Shown here: in pieces, positions 1 to 10,181 of the stretch
Layout: every line of letters begins with the position of its first letter
Numbering within the stretch: the stretch's first letter is position 1
NCBI GenBank assembly: GCA_029817715.1
Contig: JARUPY010000539.1
Span: forward strand, 8,469,501 to 8,533,500
Direction of reading: 5' to 3'
DNA length: 64,000 nt
Source of the DNA: Melastoma dodecandrum
Taxonomy: Eukaryota > Streptophyta > Magnoliopsida > Myrtales > Melastomataceae
The notes under the pieces: generated by a model
Databases searched by the model: none
The model's input: the letters and a program-made list of their open reading frames with translations, nothing else
Told to the model about the DNA's origin: nothing
Made by a program: the position numbers and the translations under genes

Positions 1-1682
1 AGCATTAAATCCGATCTAGGCGGTCGACCCGGACTCATGTGAGATTGTTACACATCAATCATAAATAAATATTTAGATGAAAGTAGGTGGGGAGTGGCCG
101 TCCATCAATATACCTGGAACCACCGTTACAGGTGTGATACCCCAAATAATTATTAGGCTAAAAACCAATTATCACAAGTTTCTAAACTAAATAGTCCAAT
201 TTAAAATCCAACGAGACCTTAAAACCAAAAGGCTCAAACCCATCACAAGCCCAACCTCGTTAGTCCACCTTATTTGATTTCGACAATTGGATTTGATCTT
301 CAAGTTTAAAATTCGGCCGTCGAATGAAAACACCTTATGTTAACAAAATACTAGGATCAGAAAAAATCCCCAAACCCCCGGAGGGATGGTATGACACTGC
401 CTAAAATTTGCCATCCGGAGGATTCCCAACAATGGCTTTCTCGGAGGATGGGAGTAGTACGAACACTCCAAGGCTGCCACCAGGAATTTGCCCTCACCCT
501 TCGATCTGATCCTAGCTAAAAGAGGGGCTTTATTTGTAAAAGGTGGCAGAGGGGAGGGGGGCAGAGATCAACCTCACTACAGACAGCCCCCTCGTTTTTC
601 TTGAGGATTTTCCATCGGTCTTTCCCCACGACAACATTTCTTCCATTGCAATCCCGGCGAATGATTGCACACGAATCCTCCTTCATTTCGACCTTTCTCG
701 ACGAACCCTAAGGTAGGTTCTGTTACACCAACGGAATCCCCTTCGAACCAGCTTAAACCCGGCATCTAGTGGCATCAACGGAAGGTAAATGCACGCCATC
801 CGGCTTAGCACCCATGCTACGTTATGGGCAGAACAAGAATTTGGACACGCTTCCCCTGGTGCCCTCCGGTCAACGCCAGGACTCGAACGTCCAAATACTA
901 CGAAGGAAACCGATGTCGATCTTCCCTCGATTCCTAATCGGGCATGCCCAAACCATCCCCGATCGTTTCCTTTCTCCTTAGGAGGTGATTAGCGAATAAC
1001 GAAGCATGATCCACAGAAGAAATTTCGAGGGGATCGGAGACAGCTCGTGCCGCCCTTTCCTCATCCATGATGGCTCCGTAAAAATGGTTGTTGTTGCTTA
1101 ATCTAGGTAAGCTATTACGGAGTCGCCACCGACTTATTTTTAAAACTATTTAAGTCGGAAAAACAGTTCGGTTCGAGAATCCCTATTTACTAACTCTTAC
1201 ATTTAAACATGCGGAAAGGTAACGTTTGCTTCAAAAGTTTGCTTTTGGTTAACGGGCTTTAAACCCAATCCGGACATGGCTCCAGACTCATGTCACTGTT
1301 TTACGGGCGTTGGACCTGATTCGAGCGTTGGACTCGAATTCATATTTGTTGATTTACACCAACATGCGATAATAAAGCTAAGTTGCCTAACGACATGCGT
1401 ACAAGCACAAATAATTATTGAGATAAGAGGGAGACGAGGAAGGATGGTAATTGCGGACATATGCACTTTAGCCCACAGCCCCTTTACAGATGGATATGTA
1501 ATTTGTTTCAGGATGGCCCGCACCTCTCCTTTGTACCTAAAATGACGGTCGAGGGCGCTATACTTCGAACCAACGGTTTTTAGGCCGCAGTAGATCCAAC
1601 CCACGCGGTTTGCTACGCATGCCTTCCAGCCTTCAGTCTTCGAAATTTGTCTTGTCAAATTCCCGTAAAGCTCGGTTGATTT
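1..1682. repeat. Left spacer copy of sulfotransferase array, first half
   Basis: This stretch aligns without rearrangement to 59677-61354, the DNA downstream of the intact sulfotransferase gene. Over the first 200 bases the two copies look roughly 88% identical by eye. The match stops in the middle of a shared ctcggttgattt; beyond it this copy runs into a GT17 gene fragment, while the other copy continues into the sequence that resumes here at 8469. The stretch starts at the window edge, so another sulfotransferase gene or remnant probably lies just to the left (inference). Short open frames at 577-765(-), 769-992(+) and 1276-1658 have no recognisable domain and do not stay open in the other copy in a gene-like way, so I do not call genes here. 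Confidence 0.85.
1069..1560 (+). repeat. Dispersed repeat family R1, copy 1
   Basis: The copy starts near atggctccgtaaaaa and carries gagtcgccaccgacttat, followed by a spaced series of phrases resembling ggcgttggacccgattcggg. Related copies lie at 14743-15110, 18549-19045 and 60741-61250. Weaker relatives lie at 1-90, 11565-11640 and 59580-59790. The 18-kb copy shares about 390 further bases upstream with this one, so the repeat unit is longer than the stretch given. The motif resembles sequences common in plant LTRs, but I see no paired LTRs or primer site, so the class is not assigned. Confidence 0.75.
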
Positions 1683-1843
1683 CTCCTTGAATCCAATTCG
1701 ACCTTCACTGGGTTCAGGAAGCCTCTGTTTTTCGCGAGCAACAGGGACGGATTTAAGTTTGTGGAGCCTCGGTTGACTTATGGGACAATTGCGGGAAGGT
1801 TCATGAAGGGGGAAAATCCTTTCGTGGAGGAAGCATATCAGAG

Positions 1844-2071
1844 TGTCAAACTTTGATTCGAGGATAAAAATTGTAGAAAATTATTGGTTGGCAAAAAAAA
1901 CAACTTATTAAACTCATGTTTACAAGAGATTCTTATATAGGAAAACAATCAAAAACTAAAAGAGAATCTAAATAGATCTCCTAAATCTCTCAATGAGATT
2001 TGCTAAATCAAATCTTATTCCTAGAATATTTTAGAAAATAAATCAAATCCTAAAAACCTTAACCGCTGACA
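1844..2071 (-). repeat. Copia 3' LTR
   Basis: 228-bp LTR, apparently identical to 6090-6317. The boundaries are exact because the bases just outside differ between the two copies on both sides. On the minus strand a TATATAAG-type TATA box (complement of cttatatagg at 1932-1941) lies within it. Confidence 0.95.
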
Positions 2072-2086
2072 CTCCTCCTTAAGGTT
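2072..2086 (-). other. Copia polypurine tract region
   Basis: Immediately inside the 3' LTR the minus strand reads aaccttaaggaggag, a short purine-rich run at the place where plus-strand priming takes place in LTR elements. It overlaps the stop codon end of the polyprotein. Confidence 0.6.
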
Positions 2087-5000
2087 GTTTAGGAAACACT
2101 CCAAGTTTTTGTCTGAGATGCTGGAACTGATCTTTCGGTAAAGACTTAGTCAGAATATCCGCGACTTGATCTCGAGATGGACAATATTCGAGCTTGACTT
2201 CACCGTTCTTCACCGCTTCTCGAATCGCATGATACTTGACCGAAATATGTTTTGTCCTACCATGTTGAACCGGATTTTGAGCTATTGCAATAGCAGACTT
2301 ATTGTCAACATATATCACCGTAGGAACCACTTGTTTCCAGCCCATGTCCTCCAGAACTTTTCTCAACCAAATCGCTTGATTGCTGGCCGCTGCAGCTGAA
2401 ACATACTCTGCCTCGGCGGAGGATTGCGCTACAACTTCTTGCTTTTTTGAACTCCAAGCAAATACTCCACTTCCAAACGAGAACGTAAAACCTGACGTGC
2501 TTTTCGAGTCCTCAATACTTCCAGCCCAATCACTATCGCAGAAACCTTGGAGGTTTGAACTTTTATTTTTCACAAACCGAATACCAAAATCAACTGTGCC
2601 TTTAACATACCTCAACACTCTTTTCGCTGCACAAAGATGGATTTGGTTCGGAGATTGCATAAATCTAGACAAATAACTGGCTGCAAACATTAGATCCGGG
2701 CGCGATGCTGATAAATACAACAAACTTCCAATAATACTTCTAAACAACGTCGCATCGGCCGCATCACTTCCATCATCTTTCACCAACTTTAAATTTGCAA
2801 CGAGAGGAGTCGGTACAGACTTAGCTTCATTCATTCTGAATTTTTTCAGCAAGTCCGTGGCATATTTTTTTTGATTAAAAAAGACGCCGTCATCTTCTTG
2901 ATGTATCTCAAATCCCAAAAAATAATGCATCAGCCCTAAATCTGACATTTCGAACTCTTCGGCTATGTTGAGTTTGAATTGATTTACTTTCGTTTCATCT
3001 CCCCCTGTGATAAGCAAATCATCCACATATAACGACACGATAAGTAACACCTTACCCCGTGACTTTTTTATGTAAAGTGTTGCTTCCGTCTCACTTCTAG
3101 AAAAATCCTTCTCTAAGAGATAGGAATCAATCCTGCTGTACCACGAACGAGGGGCTTGTTTCAAACCGTAAAGTGCCTTGCGAAGCAAACAAACTTTCTC
3201 TTCGCATCCATCTACGGAAAATCCATTGGGCTGCTCTACAAAGATTTCCTCATCAAGATAACCATTCAAGAACGCCGACTTAACATCGAGATGAAAGATT
3301 TTCCAGCCCATCTTTGCTGCAAGTGCGAATAACATCCTTATTGTGTCATGCCGAGCCACCGGGGCAAAGGTTTCACAGAAATCAACTCCGGCTTCCTGAG
3401 AATATCCCTTCACAACAAGCCGTGCTTTGAGTTTGTTTACGGAACCATCGGCATTTAACTTCGTTCTATAAACCCACTTTACTCCGATTACCTTTCTATC
3501 AGATGGTCTATCGACAAGATCCCAAGTATGATTTTTATTAATCAAATCAATTTCTTCTTGCATGGCTGCCATCCAGTTGACATCCATAGAAGCAACTTCA
3601 TAAGAATCAGGATCTTGCATGGTCAGATTACATCTCTGATAGACATCTTGCAAAGATCTTAATCCCCTCACTGGTTCGTCGTCAAATTCGGCGACATCAG
3701 GAGAAGATTGTCCAAGTTCACCAAGACTCGTGGCTGGTTTTTCAACACACCAATCCCACTTCGCGTCCTCATCAAACGATAAACTTCTACTCACCGAAAA
3801 TTTTTTATTCGTGGGATTATAGATCCTGTAACCCTTGGTATTCGATCCATATCCGATAAAAATAGATTTTTCAGCTCGATAATCAAGTTTGTCTCTTTTT
3901 TGTTCCGGAATATGAGCATAGCAAATACATCCGAAAACTCGTAAATGATCCACCGAGCATTTTTTTCCAAACCAAGCTTCATACGGAGTAGAATTTTTCA
4001 AAGCTTTGGTTGGTAGGAAATTTAGCAAATAAACCGAAGTATTCGCCGCTTCGGCCCAAAACTCCTTCGGCAATCCTTTTTCAACTATCAAACACCTTGA
4101 CCTATCAATTATAGCTCTACTCTTCCGTTCACTAACCCCGTTTTGCTGCGGACAATACGGCACCGTGAACTGTTGAATGATTCCGGCTTGCGCACAAAAT
4201 TTTTTGAACTCCCCAGAAGTATATTCACTTCCGTTGTCCGATCTCAAGGCTTTAATTTTACAACCACATTGATTTTCGGCCAGCTGTTTAAACTTGACAA
4301 ACTCGCCGAAAACTTCACTTTTTGTCTTGAGAAAAACAATCCAACAAAAACGAGTAAAATCATCGATGAAGATCAAAAAGTACCTACTTCCATTTAAAGA
4401 AGGCACACTCATTGGACCACAAACATCTGAATGAACCAATTGAAGTTTCTCCGTCGATTTCCACTTTGCTTCTTCAAAAGGAAGTCTGGATTGTTTGCCG
4501 TATTCACAAACGGCACAAACATCTGAGCACGCATAAATAACCGGAAGATCAATAATCAACTCATCTGAATGCATCTTCTTCAAAGTAGTGAGGCTTATAT
4601 GCCCCATTCTTCTATGCCATAACTGAGAATCATCTACATTGGCCGACAAGGCCAAAGAATCTGATTTAAATTTAACCGGAAAACACCGATCCTGTATCTT
4701 CACTTTCATAAACTCCTTTCCGTCATGGCCAGCCACCGAACAATGCAAATCCTCGAAGTGCAAAATATATTTTTGCTCCAACAACTGTCCCAAACTCAGA
4801 AGATTTTGGCACAATTCTGGTACAAAAAGAACTTCTGAAATTCGGTTAGTACCCGAAGAATTTTTAATAATAGTTGACCCCTTACCAAGCGCCTTCAGAA
4901 GCTGTCCGTTCCCGATTTTAATGTTGGTCGAGAAAGACTTATCCAAGTCTACAAATAATTTCTCATCGGGAGACATATGATGCGTGCATCCGCTATCGAT

Positions 5001-6059
5001 TAGCCATGCATCAGCTCCATAACTTGCTGCTGAAAAGGTTGCCGCAAAGAGTTGATCTTCCTGCATCGACTTATTCTCTGCAACATGTGCTTGCTCTTCA
5101 GAAACAACCTTCTTCTTCCTACAAAATTTTTCACCATGACCAGGAACATTACAATGCTTGCACTTGTAACCGGGTCTAAACCAACAGAAATCTTCCGTAT
5201 GAGAAGTTTTACTACAATAAGAACATGGAGGAAACTCTTTTTGATGTTTCTCGCTAAACTTTTTGTTCTTGAATTTTTTTTCGATGGCACTTTTTCTTGT
5301 TTCGTTTCTACGGGCATATTTCTCCTTCCCCTTTGCCTTCATTAAAAGTGCGCCTTCAGGTTGCTCCTCCTTTCTTATTGCTCTCCTTTGTTCTTGTGCT
5401 TGAAGAGAACCGACCAATTCCTCGACTGTCAACTTAGTGAGATCGCGAGATTCTTCCAATGCAGAAATTTTCGACTCAAATCTCTCTGGAATAGTCACAA
5501 GAATCTTTTCAACAATTCTGCTGTCTGGCAACTCTACCTGCAACAATCTGATCTGATTGACAACCCTCATCAGCTTGTCGACATATTCTTTTATACTCTC
5601 CGAGTCCTTCATTCTGAGCAAATCAAACTCTCTCCATAAATTTGAAACTCTTATTCTCTGATTTCGACCACTACCTTCGAACATCTCCTTTAGTCGGTCC
5701 CATGCTTCCTTTCCCGTCTCACAAGTAAGAATTCTTGCAAGTACTCCTTCAGAAACAGAGGCATGAATAGCAGCAAGGGCCTTGAACGGCTTGGTGGACT
5801 CCTCACTGTGTAGCCTCAACTGATTTAATGTGGGATTTTCAGGAAGGGCTCGAGCTTCAACGTTCCGCTCAATAGTGCTCCAGAGATCCTGAGATTTCAA
5901 AAAAACCGTCATCTTGACCGCCCAAATTTGATAGTTTTCACCATCAAACGGCCGTGGAGGTTGCACAGAAAAACCACCGGAGGAAGACATGATGACAAAA
6001 TCAAACGGATGATTTGGGTATGAAAGGAAAGGAAATTTTTCAAGCGTGTATACTCTCAC
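2079..6059 (-). CDS. Copia gag-pol polyprotein, intact, 1326 aa
   Basis: A single uninterrupted frame carries every domain in copia order. Gag (UBN2 type) fills about residues 30-270. Two CCHC zinc knuckles follow (CSYCSKTSHTEDFC and CKHCNVPGHGEKFC, about 279-313). The aspartic protease carries LIDSGCTHHM near 353. Integrase has its HHCC start near WHRRMGH, then HSDVCGP and SDNGSEYTS, with the catalytic Glu in PQQNGVSERK. Reverse transcriptase contains YVDDLLITGG, and RNase H contains DSDWAGSIEDSKSTSGF. The first ATG lies only about 30 bases from the primer site; a second, 23 codons in (MSSSGGF), begins the part that resembles other gag proteins and may be the real start. With perfect LTRs and no stop, the element could be autonomous (inference). 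It makes the RNA-packaging, cDNA synthesis and integration proteins of the element. Confidence 0.95.
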   Translation of the reverse strand: MRVYTLEKFPFLSYPNHPFDFVIMSSSGGFSVQPPRPFDGENYQIWAVKMTVFLKSQDLWSTIERNVEARALPENPTLNQLRLHSEESTKPFKALAAIHASVSEGVLARILTCETGKEAWDRLKEMFEGSGRNQRIRVSNLWREFDLLRMKDSESIKEYVDKLMRVVNQIRLLQVELPDSRIVEKILVTIPERFESKISALEESRDLTKLTVEELVGSLQAQEQRRAIRKEEQPEGALLMKAKGKEKYARRNETRKSAIEKKFKNKKFSEKHQKEFPPCSYCSKTSHTEDFCWFRPGYKCKHCNVPGHGEKFCRKKKVVSEEQAHVAENKSMQEDQLFAATFSAASYGADAWLIDSGCTHHMSPDEKLFVDLDKSFSTNIKIGNGQLLKALGKGSTIIKNSSGTNRISEVLFVPELCQNLLSLGQLLEQKYILHFEDLHCSVAGHDGKEFMKVKIQDRCFPVKFKSDSLALSANVDDSQLWHRRMGHISLTTLKKMHSDELIIDLPVIYACSDVCAVCEYGKQSRLPFEEAKWKSTEKLQLVHSDVCGPMSVPSLNGSRYFLIFIDDFTRFCWIVFLKTKSEVFGEFVKFKQLAENQCGCKIKALRSDNGSEYTSGEFKKFCAQAGIIQQFTVPYCPQQNGVSERKSRAIIDRSRCLIVEKGLPKEFWAEAANTSVYLLNFLPTKALKNSTPYEAWFGKKCSVDHLRVFGCICYAHIPEQKRDKLDYRAEKSIFIGYGSNTKGYRIYNPTNKKFSVSRSLSFDEDAKWDWCVEKPATSLGELGQSSPDVAEFDDEPVRGLRSLQDVYQRCNLTMQDPDSYEVASMDVNWMAAMQEEIDLINKNHTWDLVDRPSDRKVIGVKWVYRTKLNADGSVNKLKARLVVKGYSQEAGVDFCETFAPVARHDTIRMLFALAAKMGWKIFHLDVKSAFLNGYLDEEIFVEQPNGFSVDGCEEKVCLLRKALYGLKQAPRSWYSRIDSYLLEKDFSRSETEATLYIKKSRGKVLLIVSLYVDDLLITGGDETKVNQFKLNIAEEFEMSDLGLMHYFLGFEIHQEDDGVFFNQKKYATDLLKKFRMNEAKSVPTPLVANLKLVKDDGSDAADATLFRSIIGSLLYLSASRPDLMFAASYLSRFMQSPNQIHLCAAKRVLRYVKGTVDFGIRFVKNKSSNLQGFCDSDWAGSIEDSKSTSGFTFSFGSGVFAWSSKKQEVVAQSSAEAEYVSAAAASNQAIWLRKVLEDMGWKQVVPTVIYVDNKSAIAIAQNPVQHGRTKHISVKYHAIREAVKNGEVKLEYCPSRDQVADILTKSLPKDQFQHLRQKLGVFPKQP

Positions 6060-6077
6060 AGTCCCTCAAGATTGCGA

Positions 6078-6089
6078 GCTCTGATACCA
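6078..6089 (-). other. Copia primer binding site (tRNA-iMet type)
   Basis: The minus strand reads TGGTATCAGAGC directly next to the 5' LTR. This is the standard plant copia primer site, complementary to the 3' end of initiator tRNA-Met. Confidence 0.93.
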
Positions 6090-6317
6090 TGTCAAACTTT
6101 GATTCGAGGATAAAAATTGTAGAAAATTATTGGTTGGCAAAAAAAACAACTTATTAAACTCATGTTTACAAGAGATTCTTATATAGGAAAACAATCAAAA
6201 ACTAAAAGAGAATCTAAATAGATCTCCTAAATCTCTCAATGAGATTTGCTAAATCAAATCTTATTCCTAGAATATTTTAGAAAATAAATCAAATCCTAAA
6301 AACCTTAACCGCTGACA
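6090..6317 (-). repeat. Copia 5' LTR
   Basis: 228-bp LTR matching 1844-2071. It carries the minus-strand TATA box (complement of 6178-6187) and should drive the element. Confidence 0.95.
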
Positions 6318-6900
6318 GGGTGGCGCTCGATCAGTTACTGAAGATCACGGGTATATCAGATGATGACCTGCTGATAATGTTCGATGTGGATGAGATTCCC
6401 AGTAGGCATACCATCAATCTCCTCCGGTGGTGCGATGACATACCTCCAATCTTGCATCTCAGGCTGAAGAATTATCTCTACTCGTTCGAATTCCTCCAAG
6501 ACGACAACAGCTGGAGGGCTTCTGTGCACAGGTACCAGACTGGGAGGACCAAATATGCTCACTACCAACAGACCGATGATTTATTAGCGGACGCCGGGTG
6601 GCACTGTAGCTTCTGTTTCCGGCACATAAGCGAATTCATCTTCAAGATGAGAGCCTACAGTCACTTTGATAGAGTCAGGTTCACACGTTATCTAAACCCG
6701 AAGAGGGTTCAGAGACTGATATGTAAGGGATCGGATTTGTTCGATATGCTTCCTGAGGGCACACATTCAAGGAGATAATAGCAAAGATGGGGCCAATACC
6801 ACATTCGTACTCAGGTGTTCACCTCCCCTCTTATTTATTGGAGAATGCTCATGAGTACAGGTTCTTGCTGCCGGGGAATTGTTTACGAGAAACTGGGTGA

Positions 6901-8468
6901 TCATCATTTGTAAAGAGTGACTAGCAATGTTCTCCTGCGAGTCGTCATGGACTCTGGATTTATACGATTGGATGTCGCCACTCGGAATATGCTGACTTGG
7001 AGATTATTCTTTCATTGAACTTTTGGGATCCTTTAACCTTATATGTGAGAGACCCTTTTTTTGTGTACATAGCCCTTCTTTTTTCTTGAGCTGTTGTCGA
7101 GCAGAGGGTGGCTTTGTTAGAATGATCGAGTGTTGATTATTTATTAATACACACTTCGACATTGGTATGCTTATATTTTTTGCTCTGGGCATATGCTTGT
7201 AGAGATGTTGATTTTGAGTCTTGGAGATAAGTCGAACGCTCTTGTCTGCCTGTACCATTATTGGGTTGATGTGATGTTACACCGATGTTTCTCTCGATTG
7301 CGGGGGGTACATATACTCTTGAAAAGTGGAGCGTTTACACTTGTTCAACTCCTTCCACCTTCGTTCAGAAAGGAGGAAGGATTCATCAGCATATCTCATT
7401 CATTAGGTGAAATTGTGGATGAAACGACAAGAGGTAGAAGGTGAGGGTGGCATTTATCATAATCATGATCATTAATTTATTACCAGGCAAATGTAATATC
7501 CCCCCCCCCCCCTCCTCTCCTGCCCTTTGTCAAACATGTATAATAATAGTTGGGTTTTTGTAAGCAAGTGGGTTGGCGGGGGGGGGGGAAGATTGTAAAG
7601 GCCAGCCAGCCAAGCCAGCCTTGCACATGTCGGTAATGGAAAGCTGGCAATTGGTGGGGGCAGCACCCATATCATTAATTCATATCACTTCCTTTGCCCC
7701 TTTGTTTGACTTACCAACATGTTCTGTTTTTGAATGGGTGGGCATGGCATTGCACGGTTAGAACTATGCTACTTGTTCTTTCGAGAGGGGAAGGGGGTGG
7801 GTGAGTGAACCGATGTTCTCGTTTTAGCGGTGCTCAATTTACTGCTGTCTTATCTCAATATATATACATAAAATCTTGGTAGTTTATCTTTCAGCCTCCC
7901 AGTTGGCAGGAATTGGGCGATGAACAGATAAAGGATGACTTGTGTGTGTAGTATGTCCATTCTTGCATTGGTTTCTCATATCCCTCTTGTGCCTCTGTGC
8001 GTGTTGGTGGTTTTGTGTTGCATGGGTCCCAACAGGAAATGAGTAAAAAGAATTGATGTCCAAGCTTTAACCGAGAGTCAGGACTCTGATGTGATGACCC
8101 TTTGTCTATCCCCCAGTCATGGGGATCATCCTCCTTTTTCATGTTGCCATGACTTCGAGATTGCACCTACAAGGGACTCACCAATTTTCCCTTTTCCCAA
8201 GCTTAACATTCCCAACCAACCCGAAGGGGAGTCACCGACACTCTCCCTGCCCCATCCAGAAAACGAAAAATAAACAGAGGATTTCATTGCGCCACGTGGA
8301 ACTGGATTACATCACCAGCAACTCAATTGGATAATCTAAACGGACACAGCCGTTGAAACCCCCTATGAGCACAACCCTCACTCCGTTGACGACTTTGCTT
8401 TGATGGTTAGAGGAGTCTGCTTTTGCACTAGTAAAGGACCAACTCCTCCAAATTTCACCCTTTAGAAG
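6901..8468. other. Downstream flank of GT17 fragment, no gene recognised
   Basis: This continues from the GT17 stop to the right breakpoint of the inserted segment. The first few hundred bases may be the old 3' UTR. A run of C lies near 7500 and a run of G near 7580. The short open frames here show no known domain. The segment ends at 8468; at 8469 the sequence rejoins the spacer copy. Confidence 0.6.
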
Positions 8469-10129
8469 AACGGCGAAGAAAATGGTGGTAAATTGTGGTC
8501 AGAAAATTCTAATTAAGACATGTCAAATAATTAGAATTAGCTGAGTGAGTAAGAATGATACTCAGGGGGCGTTGTGTGGCCCGTTGATGTTGATCTTCCG
8601 CGATGTCGAAAGATAATGTCCCTTGATAATGAATTCCGCATTGTTTTACGTGCAAAACAAAGGAAAAGAGAGAGATGTGCAAAGTCTTATAGTAACAGTT
8701 AAATTGACGTAAATTTAACCGAACTAAAACAGTAAGGCATGACTTACCGTTTGAAATGATTGAATTAAATGGAGCATTTTGGAGCCCGTTAATGTCGATC
8801 CTCCGTTATGTCAGAAGATGCCTCCTTGGTTGTCGAATCTGAGTTGTTTACCTGCAAAACAAAGGATACAATGGAAGGGTATATGAGTAGTATTAATTAT
8901 ATCTGAACTAAATATAATTAATAACAGCAAGATTTGTCATACCGCTTTGAAGGGTTTGAATCGATTTTTGATGCGGGCTCTCGACATTAGGTCGATATTT
9001 CTCGGATATGCATTTATCCGAAGCTCGACGACATTAAGGAAAATTTTCGGCGCAAACGATCATGCAAGATGAGATGTGATTTGAATTAATAATGCATAAT
9101 CCGGATTAGATTTATTCAAAATGTACACTATTTAAGGAAAATCTTTTTTATTTTTTTTATTTTAAAAAAAGCCCAATAAAACCAACACATTCACATAGTC
9201 GATGCGTTGCTAAAATACACATATTAATTAAATAAATAAATTATAAAAAAAGAAAGAAGCTCAGGAAAGAGGACAGACGAGAACTGACCTGTTGAAGTTT
9301 TGGTACCGGAGGGTCGGACGTCTTCGCGTGGGTTGGGGAAGGTGGGGACAGCCATCCCGACTTTGGAGGTCCAGGGTAGCGACGACGGGCTCTCCGAGGA
9401 CGGCTTGATGTCTGGCGAAAGTTGCAGGAGCAGATCGCTCGGAGGCCAGGCCATATGGAGGCCGAGAGGGTGTGGCTCCATGTTGGGGATCGCTAGATCC
9501 GGAGCTACGGATTAGGAGAAGCCAGGGGCAAGAGGCCGCCGGGAGGAGATGCTGAGAAGAAGGGAGGGGGAGGCTGGTCGGAAGCGCCTCTGGAAGTCGC
9601 CGTTCGTCGCTGCCAGATAGACGGGTTTGCCGTAGTTGGGGCACTCTTCTGGTTGTTCGCACTCGACCATGACGTAAGGGCTGGAGCTCCCTGGCCATCT
9701 TTGGGGAGGAAGGCCTTGGCGTTGACAAACTCCACCACCAGCCTCCTTACTGTACGAGGAGGAGTAGCGCCCCGGGGCTGTGACTAGGGTGAGGAGGCGG
9801 TCATGGCGGGGATCTGTCTGTGTCCGTTGTCGGGAAGGAAGGAAGAAGAGGGACGACTCGATTTATCATGTTGGTAAGAGATTGACTTTGGCACCTCCGA
9901 AAGATGTTGCCGTCAGCGGAGTTGTTTCGTTGTTGCTGTTGGTCTGTTCGCCTTCATGCGTGCAGATCTAGATGTCGGCCCGAACTGGAGGATGAGGAGT
10001 TCTCTGGCGTTGGCAAGGGATGGAGTCCGGTGTTTGTCGCTGACCTTGGTACTGTCGGGACTGGTTTCGGTTGCTACTGTTATTATCGATGCTGCCGATT
10101 GTGCAGGAGCTTTTCCGTTCAACCTTGGT
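8469..10129. repeat. Left spacer copy, second half
   Basis: This aligns to 61373-63186. Identity is around 90% at the left, while the last 230 bases (from 9900) differ from the other copy at only about two positions. Within it, about 8577-8665 and 8784-8870 form an internal tandem pair near 205 bp apart, both reading like cccgttgatgttgatcttcc followed by a gcaaaacaaagga phrase. Relative to the right copy, about 200 bp are missing near 9640. The MCTP fragment listed separately lies inside. Confidence 0.85.
9505..9804 (-). pseudogene. MCTP/FTIP-type C2-domain gene 5' fragment, copy 1
   Basis: The minus strand begins with ATG at 9804 (MTASSP), meets a TAG at codon 7, then reads VRRLVVEFVNAKAFLPKDGQG. 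This is the start of the first C2 domain of plant multiple-C2-domain transmembrane proteins, which work at ER and plasmodesmatal membranes. One base is missing after DGQG relative to copy 2 (62510-62860), so the frame slips and the rest is garbled; about 200 bp further on are deleted. The same early stop occurs in copy 2, so the fragment was already broken before the duplication. Only the N-terminus of a protein usually near 1000 residues is present. Confidence 0.75.
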
Positions 10130-10181
10130 GTAGTACCTCAAATGAGCCATGAATTCCCTAAGCCCCATAGTTTAAGTGCAA

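Larger units (their letters stand above)
1844..6317 (-). mobile_element. Complete Ty1/copia element (Ale/Retrofit-like size), 4,474 bp
   Basis: Direct LTRs lie at 1844-2071 and 6090-6317, each 228 bp, starting tgtc and ending gaca; they look identical base for base. Between them are a tRNA-Met-type primer site, one open gag-pol frame and a purine-rich tract beside the left LTR, which fixes the orientation as minus. The short LTRs and total length fit the Ale/Retrofit group (inference). Identical LTRs point to a very recent insertion. The target is an exon of the GT17 pseudogene. The flanks are cagag on the left and gggtg on the right, so the usual 5-bp target duplication is absent. Confidence 0.95.
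1681..6900 (+). pseudogene. GT17 (GnT-III-like) glycosyltransferase pseudogene, 5'-truncated and split by copia
   Basis: Two blocks, 1681-1843 and 6318-6900, together encode the C-terminal half of a plant family-17 glycosyltransferase (beta-1,4-mannosyl-glycoprotein N-acetylglucosaminyltransferase-like). Block 1 reads LLESNSTFTG, then FFASNRDGFKF, and ends at EEAYQ. Block 2 resumes at VALDQLLKITG and includes MFDVDEIPSRHTINLLRWCD, WRASVHRYQTG and NPKRVQRLICKG. It is broken in three ways: the 5' half is absent and the frame starts exactly at a duplication breakpoint; a 4.47-kb copia element splits an Arg codon; and a frameshift near 6757-6765 moves the last 45 or so codons into another frame, where the normal end ([20 protein letters not shown] ... 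[11 protein letters not shown]) is still readable up to a TGA at 6898-6900. In plants the family is a Golgi type II membrane enzyme; the anchor end is missing here. Not functional. Confidence 0.9.

Noticed and set aside
1293..1658. 121-codon open frame on the minus strand across repeat R1
   Set aside because: No domain. The counterpart at 60966-61271 is shorter and altered, and the frame is antisense to another open frame in a dispersed repeat.
7500..7590. Poly-C and poly-G runs as a functional quadruplex element
   Set aside because: Single homopolymer runs about 70 bases apart; simple slippage tracts explain them.
1683..8468. Helitron capture of the GT17 fragment
   Set aside because: The start could be read as TC, but the right end (ccctttag) lacks CTRR and a nearby hairpin, and the left edge lies in an exon.
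9261..9728. 155-codon minus-strand frame overlapping the MCTP fragment
   Set aside because: It is the shifted frame of the fragment; its composition is that of GC-rich random sequence.
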